A stretch of 64,000 nucleotides of DNA, from positions 186,001 through 250,000 of the forward strand of contig OZ176054.1 of assembly GCA_964247055.1 (NCBI GenBank), read 5' to 3'. The translations under genes and the position numbers were made by a program. Below, piece by piece: positions 47,209 to 59,874 of the stretch (its first letter is position 1; each line of letters starts with the position of its first letter). The notes below the pieces were generated by a model that saw only the letters and a list, made by a program, of their open reading frames with translations, made no database searches and was not told the DNA's origin. This stretch comes from Paragordius varius (taxonomy: Eukaryota > Nematomorpha).

Positions 47209-48399
47209 CCATAATTTTTTTTGGGTAGCCCTATGGTAGTTCCATCATCACCCCAAATATTTTCGAGATCGGAGTATAAATGTAATTTTTATGAATTTTT
47301 TAAATATTTAAAAAATTTATTTTATACGATTTTAAAAATAAAAATGGCTACCTAAAATCCAAATTTGATCAGGTGATGTCACTATAATTTTTTTGGGTAG
47401 CCCTATGGTAGTTCCATCATCACCCCAAATATTTTCGAGATCGGAGTATAAATGTAATTTTTATGAATTTTTTAAATATTTAAAAAATTTATTTTATACG
47501 ATTTTAAAAATAAAAATGGCTACCTAAAATCCAAATTTGATCAGGTGATGTCACTATAATTTTTTTGGGTAGCCCTATGGTAGTTCCATCATCACCCCAA
47601 ATATTTTTGAGATCGGAGTATAAATGTAATTTTTATGAATTTTTTAAATATTTAAAAAATTTATTTTATACGATTTTAAAAATAAAAATGGCTACCTAAA
47701 ATCCAAATTTGATCAGGTGATGTCACCATATTTTTTTAGGTAGCCCTATGGTAGTTCCATCATCACCCCAAATATTTTGGGGATCGGACTATAAATGTAA
47801 TTTTTATGAATTTTTTAAATATTTAAAAAATTTATTTTATACGATTTTAAAAATAAAAATGGCTACCTAAAATCCAAATTTGATCAGGTGATGTACCATA
47901 ATTTTTTTTGGGTAGCCCTATGGTAGTTCCATCATCACCCCAAATATTTTCGAGATCGGAGTATAAATGTAATTTTTATGAATTTTTTAAATATTTAAAA
48001 AATTTATTTTATACGATTTTAAAAATAAAAATGGCTACCTAAAATCCAAATTTGATCAGGTGATGTCGCCATAATTTTTTTGGGTAGCCCTATGGTAGTT
48101 CCATCATCACCCTAAATATTTTGGGGATCGGACTATAAATGTAATTTTTATGAATTTTTTAAATATTTAAAAAATTTATTTTATACGATTTTCAAAATAA
48201 AAATGGCTACCTACAAATTTGATCAGGTGATGTCACCATAATTTTTTTTGGGCCCTATTGTAGTTCCATCATCACCCCAAATATTTTCGAGATCGGAGTA
48301 TAAATGTAATTTTTATGAATTTTTTAAATATTTAAAAAATTTATTTTATACGATTTTAAAAATAAAAATGGCTACCTAAAATCCAAATTTGATCAGGTG

Positions 48400-48610
48400 A
48401 TGTCACCATAATTTTTTTTGGGTAGCCCTATAGTAGTTCCATCATCACCTCAAATATTTTGGGGATCGGACTATAAATGTAATTTTTATGAATTTTTTAA
48501 ATATTTAAAAAATTTATTTTATACGATTTTAAAAATAAAAATGGCTACCTAAAATCCAAATTTGATCAGGTGATGACGCCATAATTTTTTTGGGTAGCCC
48601 TATGGTAGTT
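48400..48610 (+). repeat. Monomers of the 7-31 kb zone inside the 41-53 kb zone
   Basis: A cacctcaaat/ttttgggg unit with a tatagtag start (48427-48460) is followed by a gatgacgcc junction with a T7 tract (48572). This pair and order are otherwise seen only at about 6.9-31 kb. It then changes to the local ccctaaatattttgggg form. The related tacctacaaa tail lies close by at 48211. This looks like a short imported or converted tract. Confidence 0.65.
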
Positions 48611-48750
48611 CCATCATCACCCTAAATATTTTGGGGATCGGACTATAAATGTAATTTTTATGAATTTTTTAAATATTTAAAAAATTTATTTTATACGATT
48701 TTCAAAATAAAAATGGCTACCTAAAATCCAAATTTGATCAGGTGATGTCA

Positions 48751-49428
48751 CCATAATTTTTTTTGGGCCCTATGGTAGTTCCATCATCACCCCAAATATT
48801 GTCGAGATCGGAGTATAAATGTAATTTTTATGAATTTTTTAAATATTTAAAAAATTTATTTTATACGATCTTAAAAATAAAAATGGCTACCTAAAATCCA
48901 AATTTGATCAGGTGACCATAATTTTTTTTGGGTAGCCTTATGGTAGTTCCATCATCACCCCAAATATTTTCGAGATCCGAATATAAATGTAATTTTTATG
49001 AATTTTTTAAATATTTAAAAAATTTATTTTATACGATTTTAAAAATAAAAATGGCTACCTAAAAATTTGATCAGGTGATGTCACCATAATTTTTTTTGGG
49101 TAGCCCTATGGTAGTTCCATCATCACCCCAAATATTGTCGAGATCGGAGTATAAATGTAATTTTTTTGAATTTTTTAAATATTTAAAAAATTTATTTTAT
49201 ACGATTTTAAAAATAAAAATGGCTACCTAAAATCCAAATTTGATCAGGCGATGTCGCCATAATTTTTTTTGGTAGCCCTATGGTAGTTCCATCATCACCC
49301 CAAATATTTTCGAGATCGGAGTATAAATGTAATTTTTATGAATTTTTTAAATATTTAAAAAATTTATTTTATACGATTTTAAAAATAAAAATGGCTACCT
49401 AAAATCCAAATTTGATCAGGTGATGTCA
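48751..49428 (+). repeat. Cassette P, copy 6, with hybrid first monomer
   Basis: P1 here starts with the gggccc form (tag lost) normally found in another monomer and continues with attgtcgag, gatcttaaaa and gtgaccat. It is therefore a chimera of the gggccc and P1 units. The spacing from copy 5 is 2219 bp by the gtgaccat marker. Confidence 0.83.
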
Positions 49429-49773
49429 CCATAATTTTTTTTGGGTAGCCCTATGGTAGTTCCATCATCACCCCAAATATTTTCGAGATCGGAGTATAAA
49501 TGTAATTTTTATGAATTTTTTAAATATTTAAAAAATTTATTTTATACGATTTTAAAAATAAAAATGGCTACCTAAAATCCAAATTTGATCAGGTGATGTC
49601 ACTATAATTTTTTTGGGTAGCCCTATGGTAGTTCCATCATCACCCCAAATATTTTCGAGATCGGAGTATAAATGTAATTTTTATGAATTTTTTAAATATT
49701 TAAAAAATTTATTTTATACGATTTTAAAAATAAAAATGGCTACCTAAAATCCAAATTTGATCAGGTGATGTCA

Positions 49774-50451
49774 CCATAATTTTTTTTGGGTAGCCCTATG
49801 GTAGTTCCATCATCACCCCAAATATTGTCGAGATCGGAGTATAAATGTAATTTTTATGAATTTTTTAAATATTTAAATTTATTTTATACGATCTTAAAAA
49901 TAAAAATGGCTACCTAAAATCCAAATTTGATCAGGTGACCATAATTTTTTTTGGGTAGCCTTATGGTAGTTCCATCATCACCCCAAATATTTTCGAGATC
50001 CGAATATAAATGTAATTTTTATGAATTTTTTAAATATTTAAAAAATTTATTTTATACGATTTTAAAAATAAAAATGGCTACCTAAAAATTTGATCAGGTG
50101 ATGTCACCATAATTTTTTTTGGGTAGCCCTATGGTAGTTCCATCATCACCCCAAATATTGTCGAGATCGGAGTATAAATGTAATTTTTTTGAATTTTTTA
50201 AATATTTAAAAAATTTATTTTATACGATTTTAAAAATAAAAATGGCTACCTAAAATCCAAATTTGATCAGGCGATGTCGCCATAATTTTTTTTGGTAGCC
50301 CTATGGTAGTTCCATCATCACCCCAAATATTTTCGAGATCGGAGTATAAATGTAATTTTTATGAATTTTTTAAATATTTAAAAAATTTATTTTATACGAT
50401 TTTAAAAATAAAAATGGCTACCTAAAATCCAAATTTGATCAGGTGATGTCA
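49774..50451 (+). repeat. Cassette P, copy 7
   Basis: 1023 bp after copy 6 by marker. P1 has a short loss in the right half of the core palindrome (tttaaatttatttta near 49875). It opens the 16-mer block that is copied 2.74 kb downstream. Confidence 0.84.
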
Positions 50452-51828
50452 CCATAATTTTTTTTGGGTAGCCCTATGGTAGTTCCATCATCACCCCAAA
50501 TATTTTCGAGATCGGAGTATAAATGTAATTTTTATGAATTTTTTAAATATTTAAAAAATTTATTTTATACGATTTTAAAAATAAAAATGGCTACCTAAAA
50601 TCCAAATTTGATCAGGTGATGTCACTATAATTTTTTTGGGTAGCCCTATGGTAGTTCCATCATCACCCCAAATATTTTCGAGATCGGAGTATAAATGTAA
50701 TTTTTATGAATTTTTTAAATATTTAAAAAATTTATTTTATACGATTTTAAAAATAAAAATGGCTACCTAAAATCCAAATTTGATCAGGTGATGTCACTAT
50801 AATTTTTTTGGGTAGCCCTATGGTAGTTCCATCATCACCCCAAATATTGTCGAGATCTGAGTATAAATGTAATTTTTATGAATTTTTTAAATATTTAAAA
50901 AATTTATTTTATACGATTTTAAAAATAAAAATGGCTACCTAAAATCCAAATTTGATCAGGTGATGTCACCATAATTTTTTTTGGGTAGCCCTATGGTAGT
51001 TCCATCATCACCCCAAATATTTTCGAGATCGGAGTATAAATGTAATTTTTATGAATTTTTTAAATATTTAAAAAATTTATTTTATACGATTTTAAAAATA
51101 AAAATGGCTACCTAAAATCCAAATTTGATCAGGTGATGTCGCCATAATTTTTTTTGGGTAGCCCTATAGTAGTTCCATCATCACCCCAAATATTTTCGAG
51201 ATCGGAGTATAAATGTAATTTTTATGAATTTTTTAAATATTTAAATATTTTATACGATTTTAAAAATAAACATGGCTACCTAAAATCCAAATTTGATCAG
51301 GTGATGTCGCCATAATTTTTTTTGGGTAGCCCTATGGTAGTTCCATCATCACCCCAAATATTGTCGAGATCGGAGTATAAATGTAATTTTTTTGAATTTT
51401 TTAAATATTTAAAAAATTTATTTTATACGATTTTAAAAATAAAAATGGTTACCTAAAATCCAAATTTGATCAGGTGATGTCGCCATAATTTTTTTTGGTA
51501 GCCCTATGGTAGTTCCATCATCACCCCAAATATTTTCGAGATCGGAGTATAAATGTAATTTTTATGAATTTTTTAAATATTTAAAAAATTTATTTTATAC
51601 GATTTTAAAAATAAAAATGGCTACCTAAAATCCAAATTTGATCAGGTGATGTCACCATAATTTTTTTTAGGTAGCCCTATGGTAGTTCCATCATCACCCC
51701 AAATATTTTCGAGATCGGAGTATAAATGTAATTTTTATGAATTTTTTAAATATTTAAAAAATTTATTTTATACGATTTTAAAAATAAAAATGGCTACCTA
51801 AAATCCAAATTTGATCAGGTGATGTCAC
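49774..51828 (+). repeat. 16-mer series block, 2744-bp offset, copy 1
   Basis: Twelve monomers repeated at 52516-54572. gatctgag 50857/53601, aaacatgg 51271/54015 and tttaggtag 51669/54413 all differ by 2744 bp. The full period to the next copy is 16 monomers, because four other units (51829-52515, including a gggccc unit) follow before copy 2 starts. Confidence 0.85.
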
Positions 51829-52515
51829 TATAATTTTTTTGGGTAGCCCTATGGTAGTTCCATCATCACCCCAAATATTTTCGAGATCGTAGTATAAATG
51901 TAATTTTTATGAATTTTTTAAATATTTAAAAAATTTATTTTATACGATTTTAAAAATAAAAATGGCTACCTAAAATCCAAATTTGATCAGGTGATGTCAC
52001 CATAATTATTTTTAGGTAGCCCTATGGTAGTTCCATCATCACCCCAAATATTTTCGAGATCGGAGTATAAATGTAATTTTTATGAATTTTTTAAATATTT
52101 AAAAAATTTATTTTATACGATTTTAAAAATAAAAATGGCTACCTAAAATCCAAATTTGATCAGGTGATGTCGCCATAATTTTTTTTGGGTAGCCCTATGG
52201 TAGTTCCATCATCACCCTAAATATTTTGGGGATCGGACTATAAATGTAATTTTTATGAATTTTTTAAATATTTAAAAAATTTATTTTATACGATTTTCAA
52301 AATAAAAATGGCTACCTAAAATCCAAATTTGATCAGGTGATGTCACCATAATTTTTTTTGGGCCCTATGGTAGTTCCATCATCACCCCAAATATTTTCGA
52401 GATCGGAGTATAAATGTAATTTTTATGAATTTTTTAAATATTTAAAAAATTTATTTTATACGATTTTAAAAATAAAAATGGCTACCTAAAATCCAAATTT
52501 GATCAGGTGATGTCA

Positions 52516-53196
52516 CCATAATTTTTTTTGGGTAGCCCTATGGTAGTTCCATCATCACCCCAAATATTGTCGAGATCGGAGTATAAATGTAATTTTTATG
52601 AATTTTTTAAATATTTAAAAAATTTATTTTATACGATCTTAAAAATAAAAATGGCTACCTAAAATCCAAATTTGATCAGGTGACCATAATTTTTTTTGGG
52701 TAGCCTTATGGTAGTTCCATCATCACCCCAAATATTTTCGAGATCCGAATATAAATGTAATTTTTATGAATTTTTTAAATATTTAAAAAATTTATTTTAT
52801 ACGATTTTAAAAATAAAAATGGCTACCTAAAAATTTGATCAGGTGATGTCACCATAATTTTTTTTGGGTAGCCCTATGGTAGTTCCATCATCACCCCAAA
52901 TATTGTCGAGATCGGAGTATAAATGTAATTTTTTTGAATTTTTTAAATATTTAAAAAATTTATTTTATACGATTTTAAAAATAAAAATGGCTACCTAAAA
53001 TCCAAATTTGATCAGGCGATGTCGCCATAATTTTTTTTGGTAGCCCTATGGTAGTTCCATCATCACCCCAAATATTTTCGAGATCGGAGTATAAATGTAA
53101 TTTTTATGAATTTTTTAAATATTTAAAAAATTTATTTTATACGATTTTAAAAATAAAAATGGCTACCTAAAATCCAAATTTGATCAGGTGATGTCA
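52516..53196 (+). repeat. Cassette P, copy 8
   Basis: Last copy in the window, 2745 bp after copy 7 by marker, at the start of the second 16-mer block. It lacks the palindrome loss of copy 7, so that loss arose after duplication or was repaired by conversion. Confidence 0.84.
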
Positions 53197-54572
53197 CCAT
53201 AATTTTTTTTGGGTAGCCCTATGGTAGTTCCATCATCACCCCAAATATTTTCGAGATCGGAGTATAAATGTACTTTTAAGAATTTTTTAAATATTTAAAA
53301 AATTTATTTTATACGATTTTAAAAATAAAAATGGCTACCTAAAATCCAAATTTGATCAGATGATGTCACTATAATTTTTTTGGGTAGCCCTATGGTAGTT
53401 CCATCATCACCCCAAATATTTTCGAGATCGGAGTATAAATGTAATTTTTATGAATTTTTTAAATATTTAAAAAATTTATTTTATACGATTTTAAAAATAA
53501 AAATGGCTACCTAAAATCCAAATTTGATCAGGTGATGTCACTATAATTTTTTTGGGTAGCCCTATGGTAGTTCCATCATCACCCCAAATATTGTCGAGAT
53601 CTGAGTATAAATGTAATTTTTATGAATTTTTTAAATATTTAAAAAATTTATTTTATACGATTTTAAAAATAAAAATGGCTACCTAAAATCCAAATTTGAT
53701 CAGGTGATGTCACCATAATTTTTTTTGGGTAGCCCTATGGTAGTTCCATCATCACCCCAAATATTTTCGAGATCGGAGTATAAATGTAATTTTTATGAAT
53801 TTTTTAAATATTTAAAAAATTTATTTTATACGATTTTAAAAATAAAAATGGCTACCTAAAATCCAAATTTGATCAGGTGATGTCGCCATAATTTTTTTTG
53901 GGTAGCCCTATAGTAGTTCCATCATCACCCCAAATATTTTCGAGATCGGAGTATAAATGTAATTTTTATGAATTTTTTAAATATTTAAATATTTTATACG
54001 ATTTTAAAAATAAACATGGCTACCTAAAATCCAAATTTGATCAGGTGATGTCGCCATAATTTTTTTTGGGTAGCCCTATGGTAGTTCCATCATCACCCCA
54101 AATATTGTCGAGATCGGAGTATAAATGTAATTTTTTTGAATTTTTTAAATATTTAAAAAATTTATTTTATACGATTTTAAAAATAAAAATGGCTACCTAA
54201 AATCCAAATTTGATCAGGTGATGTCGCCATAATTTTTTTTGGTAGCCCTATGGTAGTTCCATCATCACCCCAAATATTTTCGAGATCGGAGTATAAATGT
54301 AATTTTTATGAATTTTTTAAATATTTAAAAAATTTATTTTATACGATTTTAAAAATAAAAATGGCTACCTAAAATCCAAATTTGATCAGGTGATGTCACC
54401 ATAATTTTTTTTAGGTAGCCCTATGGTAGTTCCATCATCACCCCAAATATTTTCGAGATCGGAGTATAAATGTAATTTTTATGAATTTTTTAAATATTTA
54501 AAAAATTTATTTTATACGATTTTAAAAATAAAAATGGCTACCTAAAATCCAAATTTGATCAGGTGATGTCAC
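52516..54572 (+). repeat. 16-mer series block, 2744-bp offset, copy 2
   Basis: Second copy of 49774-51828. It carries tacttttaagaatt near 53271 and gatcagatgatg near 53357 as private changes. It shares the tttaaatattttatacg palindrome deletion and aaacatgg with copy 1. From 54573 it diverges into a standard unit. Confidence 0.85.
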
Positions 54573-55258
54573 CATAATTTTTTTTGGGTAGCCCTATGGT
54601 AGTTCCATCATCACCCCAAATATTTTCGAGATCGGAGTATAAATGTAATTTTTATGAATTTTTTAAATATTTAAAAAATTTATTTTATACGATTTTAAAA
54701 ATAAAAATGGCTACCTAAAATCCAAATTTGATCAGGTGATGTCGCCATAATTTTTTTTGGGTAGCCCTATAGTAGTTCCATCATCACCCCAAATATTTTC
54801 GAGATCGGAGTATAAATGTAATTTTTATGAATTTTTTAAATATTTAAATATTTTATACGATTTTAAAAATAAACATGGCTACCTAAAATCCAAATTTGAT
54901 CAGGTGATGTCGCCATAATTTTTTTTGGGTAGCCCTATGGTAGTTCCATCATCACCCCAAATATTGTCGAGATCGGAGTATAAATGTAATTTTTTTGAAT
55001 TTTTTAAATATTTAAAAAATTTATTTTATACGATTTTAAAAATAAAAATGGCTACCTAAAATCCAAATTTGATCAGGTGATGTCGCCATAATTTTTTTTG
55101 GTAGCCCTATGGTAGTTCCATCATCACCCCAAATATTTTCGAGATCGGAGTATAAATGTAATTTTTATGAATTTTTTAAATATTTAAAAAATTTATTTTA
55201 TACGATTTTAAAAATAAAAATGGCTACCTAAAATCCAAATTTGATCAGGTGATGTCAC
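53886..55258 (+). repeat. Partial tandem pentamer, 859-bp offset
   Basis: The trio tatagtag with the tttaaatattttatacg deletion and aaacatgg, then attgtcgag/tttttttgaa, then short tttggtagcc, occurs at 53886 and again at 54745 (859 bp). Two other units lie between. The trio also starts at about 51140, 55945 and 59913, with the palindrome intact in the last two. Confidence 0.78.
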
Positions 55259-55910
55259 CATAATTTTTTTTGGGTAGCCCTATGGTAGTTCCATCATCAC
55301 CCCAAATATTGTCGAGATCGGAGTATAAATGTAATTTTTATGAATTTTTTAAATATTTAAAAAATTTATTTTATACGATTTTAAAAATAAAAATGGCTAC
55401 CTAAAATCCAAATTTGATAAGGTGATGTCACTATAATTTTTTTGGGTAGCCCTATGGTAGTTCCATCATCACCCCAAATATTTTCGAGATCAGAGTATAA
55501 ATGTAATTTTTATGAATTTTTTAAATATTTAAAAAATTTATTTTATACGATTTTAAAAATAAAAATGGCTACCTAAAATCCAAATTTGATCAGGTGATGT
55601 CACTCTAATTTTTTTGGGTAGCCCTATGGTAGTTCCATCATTACCCCAAATATTGTCGAGATCTGAGTATAAATGTAATTTTTATGAATTTTTTAAATAT
55701 TTAAAAAATTTATTTTATACGATTTTAAAAATAAAAATGGCTACCTAAAATCCAAATTTGATCAGGTGATGTCACCATAATTTTTTTTGGGTAGCCCTAT
55801 GGTAGTTCCATCATCACCCCAAATATTGTCGAGATCGGAGTATAAATGTAATTTTTATGAATTTTTTAAATATTTAAAAAATTTATTTTATACGATTTTA
55901 AAAATAAAAA

Positions 55911-58900
55911 TGGCTACCTAAAATCCAAATTTGATCAGGTGATGTCGCCATAATTTTTTTTGGGTAACCCTATAGTAGTTCCATCATCACCCCAAATATT
56001 TTCGAGATCGGAGTATAAATGTAATTTTTATGAATTTTTTAAATATTTAAAAAATTTATTTTATACGATTTTAAAAATAAACATGGCTACCTAAAATCCA
56101 AATTTGATCAGGTGATGTCGCCATAATTTTTTTTGGGTAGCCCTATGGTAGTTCCATCATCACCCCAAATATTGTCGAGATCGGAGTATAAATGTAATTT
56201 TTTTGAATTTTTTAAATATTTAAAAAATTTATTTTATACGATTTTAAAAATAAAAATGGCTACCTAAAATCCAAATTTGATCAGGTGATGTCGCCATAAT
56301 TTTTTTTGGTAGCCCTATGGTAGTTCCATCATCACCCCAAATATTTTCGAGATCGGAGTATAAATGTAATTTTTATGAATTTTTTAAATATTTAAAAAAT
56401 TTATTTTATACGATTTTAAAAATAAAAATGGCTACCTAAAATCCAAATTTGATCAGGTGATGTCACCATAATTTTTTTTAGGTAGCCCTATGGTAGTTCC
56501 ATCATCACCCCAAATATTTTCGAGATCGGAGTATAAATGTAATTTTTATGAATTTTTTAAATATTTAAAAAATTTATTTTATACGATTTTAAAAATAAAA
56601 ATGGCTACCTAAAATCCAAATTTGATCAGGTGATGTCACTATAATTTTTTTGGGTAGCCCTATGGTAGTTCCATCATCACCTTAAATATTTTCGAGATCG
56701 GAGTATAAATGTAATTTTTATGAATTTTTTAAATATTTAAAAAATTTATTTTATACGATTTTAAAAATAAAAATGGCTACCTAAAATCCAAATTTGATCA
56801 GGTGATGTCACTATAATTTTTTTGGGTAGCCCTATGGTAGTTCCATCATCACCCCAAATATTGTCGAGATCTGAGTATAAATGTAATTTTTATGAATTTT
56901 TTAAATATTTAAAAAATTTATTTTATACGATTTTAAAAATAAAAATGGCTACCTAAAATCCAAATTTGATCAGGTGATGCCACCATAATTTTTTTTGCGT
57001 AGCCCTATGGTAGTTTCATCATCACACCAAATATTTTGGGGATCGGACTATAAATGTAATTTTTATGAATTTTTTAAATATTTAAAAAATTTATTTTATA
57101 CGATTTTAAAAATAAAAATGGCTACCTAAAATCCAAATTTGAGGTGATGTCACCATATTTTTTTTTGGGTAGCCTTATGGTAGTTCCATCATCACCCCAA
57201 ATATTTTGGGGATCGGACTATAAATGTAATTTTTATGAAATTTTTAAATATTTAAAAAATTTATTTTATACGATTTTAAAAATAAAAATGGCTACCTAAA
57301 ATCCAAATTTGATCAGGTGCTGTCACTATAATTTTTTTGGGTAGCCCTATGGTAGTTCAATCATCACCCCAAATATTTTCGAGATCGGAGTATAAATGTA
57401 GTTTTTATGAATTTTTTAAATATTTAAAAAATATATTTTATACGATTTTAAAAATAAAAATGGCTACCTAAAATCCAAATTTGATCAGGTGATGTCACTA
57501 TAATTTTTTTGGGTAGCCCTATGGTAGTTCCATCATCACCCCAAATATTGTCGAGATCGGAGTATAAATGTAATTTTTATGAATTTTTTAAATATTTAAA
57601 AAATTTATTTTATACGATTTTAAAAATAAAAATGGCTACCTAAAATCCAAATTTGATCAGGTGATGTCGCCATATTTTTTTTTGGGTAGCCCTATAGTAG
57701 TTCCATCATAACCCCAAATATTTTCGAGATCGGAGTATAAATGTAATTTTTATGAATTTTTTAAATATTTAAAAAATTTATTTTATACGATTTTAAAAAT
57801 AAAAATGGCTACCTAAAATCCAAATTTGATCAGGTGATGTCACCATAATTTTTTTTGGTTAGCCCTATGGTAGTTCCATCATCACCCCAAATATTGTCGA
57901 GATCGGAGTATAAATGTAATTTTTTTGAATTTTTTAAATATTTAAAAAATTTATTTTATACGATAATGAAAATAAAAATGGCTACCTAAAATCCAAATTT
58001 GATCAGGTGATGTCACCATAATTTTTTTTGCGTAGCCCTATGGTAGTTTCATCATCACCCCAAATATTTTGGGGATCGGACTATAAATGTAATTTTTATG
58101 AATTTTTTAAATATTTAAAAAATTTATTTTATACGATTTTAAAAATAAAAATGGCTACCTAAAATCCAAATTTGATCAGGTGATGTCACCATAATTTTTT
58201 TTGGTTAGCCCTATGGTAGTTCCATCATCACCCCAAATATTGTCGAGATCGGAGTATAAATGTAATTTTTTTGAATTTTTTAAATATTTAAAAAATTTAT
58301 TTTATACGATAATGAAAATAAAAATGGCTACCTAAAATCCAAATTTGATCAGGTGATGTCACCATAATTTTTTTTGCGTAGCCCTATGGTAGTTTCATCA
58401 TCACCCCAAATATTTTGGGGATCGGACTATAAATGTAATTTTTATGAATTTTTTAAATATTTAAAAAATTTATTTTATACGATTTTAAAAATAAAAATGG
58501 CTACCTAAAATCCAAATTTGATCAGGTGATGTCACCATAATTTTTTTTGGGTAGCCCTATGGTAGTTCCATCATCACCCCAAATATTTTCGAGATCGGAG
58601 TATAAATGTAATTTTTATGAATTTTTTAAATATTTAAAAAATTTATTTTATACGATTTTAAAAATAAAAATGGCGACCTAAAATCCAAATTTGATCAGGT
58701 GATGTCACCATAATTTTTTTTGGGTAGCCCTATGGTAATTCCATCATCACCCCAAATATTGTCGAGATCGGAGTATAAATGTAATTTTTATGAATTTTTT
58801 AAATATTTAAAAAATTTATTTTATACGATTTTAAAAATAAAAATGGCTACTAAAATCCAAATTTGATGAGGTGATGTCGCCATAATTTTTTTTGGGTAGC

Positions 58901-59823
58901 CCTATAGTAGTTCCATCATCACCCCAAATATTTTCGAGATCGGAGTATAAATGTAATTTTTATGAATTTTTTAAAGATTTAAAAAATTTATTTTATACGA
59001 TTTTAAAAATAAAAATGGCTACCTAAAATCCAAATTTGATCAGGTGATGTCGCCATAATTTTTTTTGGGTAGCCCTATAGTAGTTCCATCATCACCCCAA
59101 ATATTTTCGAGATCGGAGTATAAATGTATTTTTATGAATTTTTTAAATATTTAAAAAATTTAGTTTATACGATTTTAAAAATAAAAATGGCTACCTAAAA
59201 TCCAAATTTGTTCAGGTGATGTCACCATAATTTTTTTTGGGTAGCCCTATGGTAGTTCCATCATCACCCCAAATATTTTCGAGATCGGAGTATAAATGCA
59301 ATTTTTATGAATTTTTTAAATATTTAAAAAATTTATTTTATACGATAATAAAAATAAAAATGGCTACCTAAAATCCAAATTTGATCAGGTGATGTCACCA
59401 TAATTTTTTTTGGGTAGCCCTATGGTAATTCCATCATCACCCCAAATATTGTCGTGATCGGAGTATAAATGTAATTTTTTTGATCTTTTTAAATATTTAA
59501 AAAATTTATTTACGATTTTAAAAATAAAAATGGCTACCTAAAATCCAAATTTGATCAGGTGATGTCACCATAATTTTTTTGGGTAACCCTATGGTAGTTC
59601 TATCATCACCCCAAATACTTTGGGGATCGGACTATAAATGTAATTTTTATGAATTTTTTAAATATTAAAAAAATTTATTTTATACGATTTTAAAAATAAA
59701 AATGGCTACCTAAAATCCAAATTTGATCAGGTGATGTCACCATATTTTTTTTGGGTAGCCCTATGGTAGTTCCATCATCACCCCAAATATTTTCGGGATC
59801 GGAATATAAATGTAATTTTTATG
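55911..59823 (+). repeat. 3964-bp tandem higher-order repeat, copy 1 (about 23 monomers)
   Basis: The largest nearly uniform tandem unit in the window. Markers aaacatgg 56082/60046, cttaaat 56681/60645 and ggtgctgtc 57316/61280 recur at 3964 bp. Later markers such as tgatcttttt (59481/63099) recur at 3618 bp because a 346-bp doublet is present twice here and once in copy 2. Rare shared variants are aaatttgaggtgatg, gaaattttt, aaaatatatt, tttaaagattt, tttagtttatacg and gggtaaccc with ttctatc. The only early difference I saw is gggtaaccc at 55967. Confidence 0.9.
57843..58534 (+). repeat. Tandem dimer, exactly 346 bp, two copies
   Basis: A ggttagcc unit with attgtcgag and gataatgaaaat, followed by a gcgtag B-type unit, occurs at 57843-58188 and 58189-58534. 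The second 3964-bp copy has it once (61807-62152). Two units of 173 give 346 bp with no loss. It is the smallest complete duplication seen here. Confidence 0.9.
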
Positions 59824-59874
59824 AATTTTTTAAATATTTAAAAAATTTATTTTATACGATTTTAAAAATAAACA

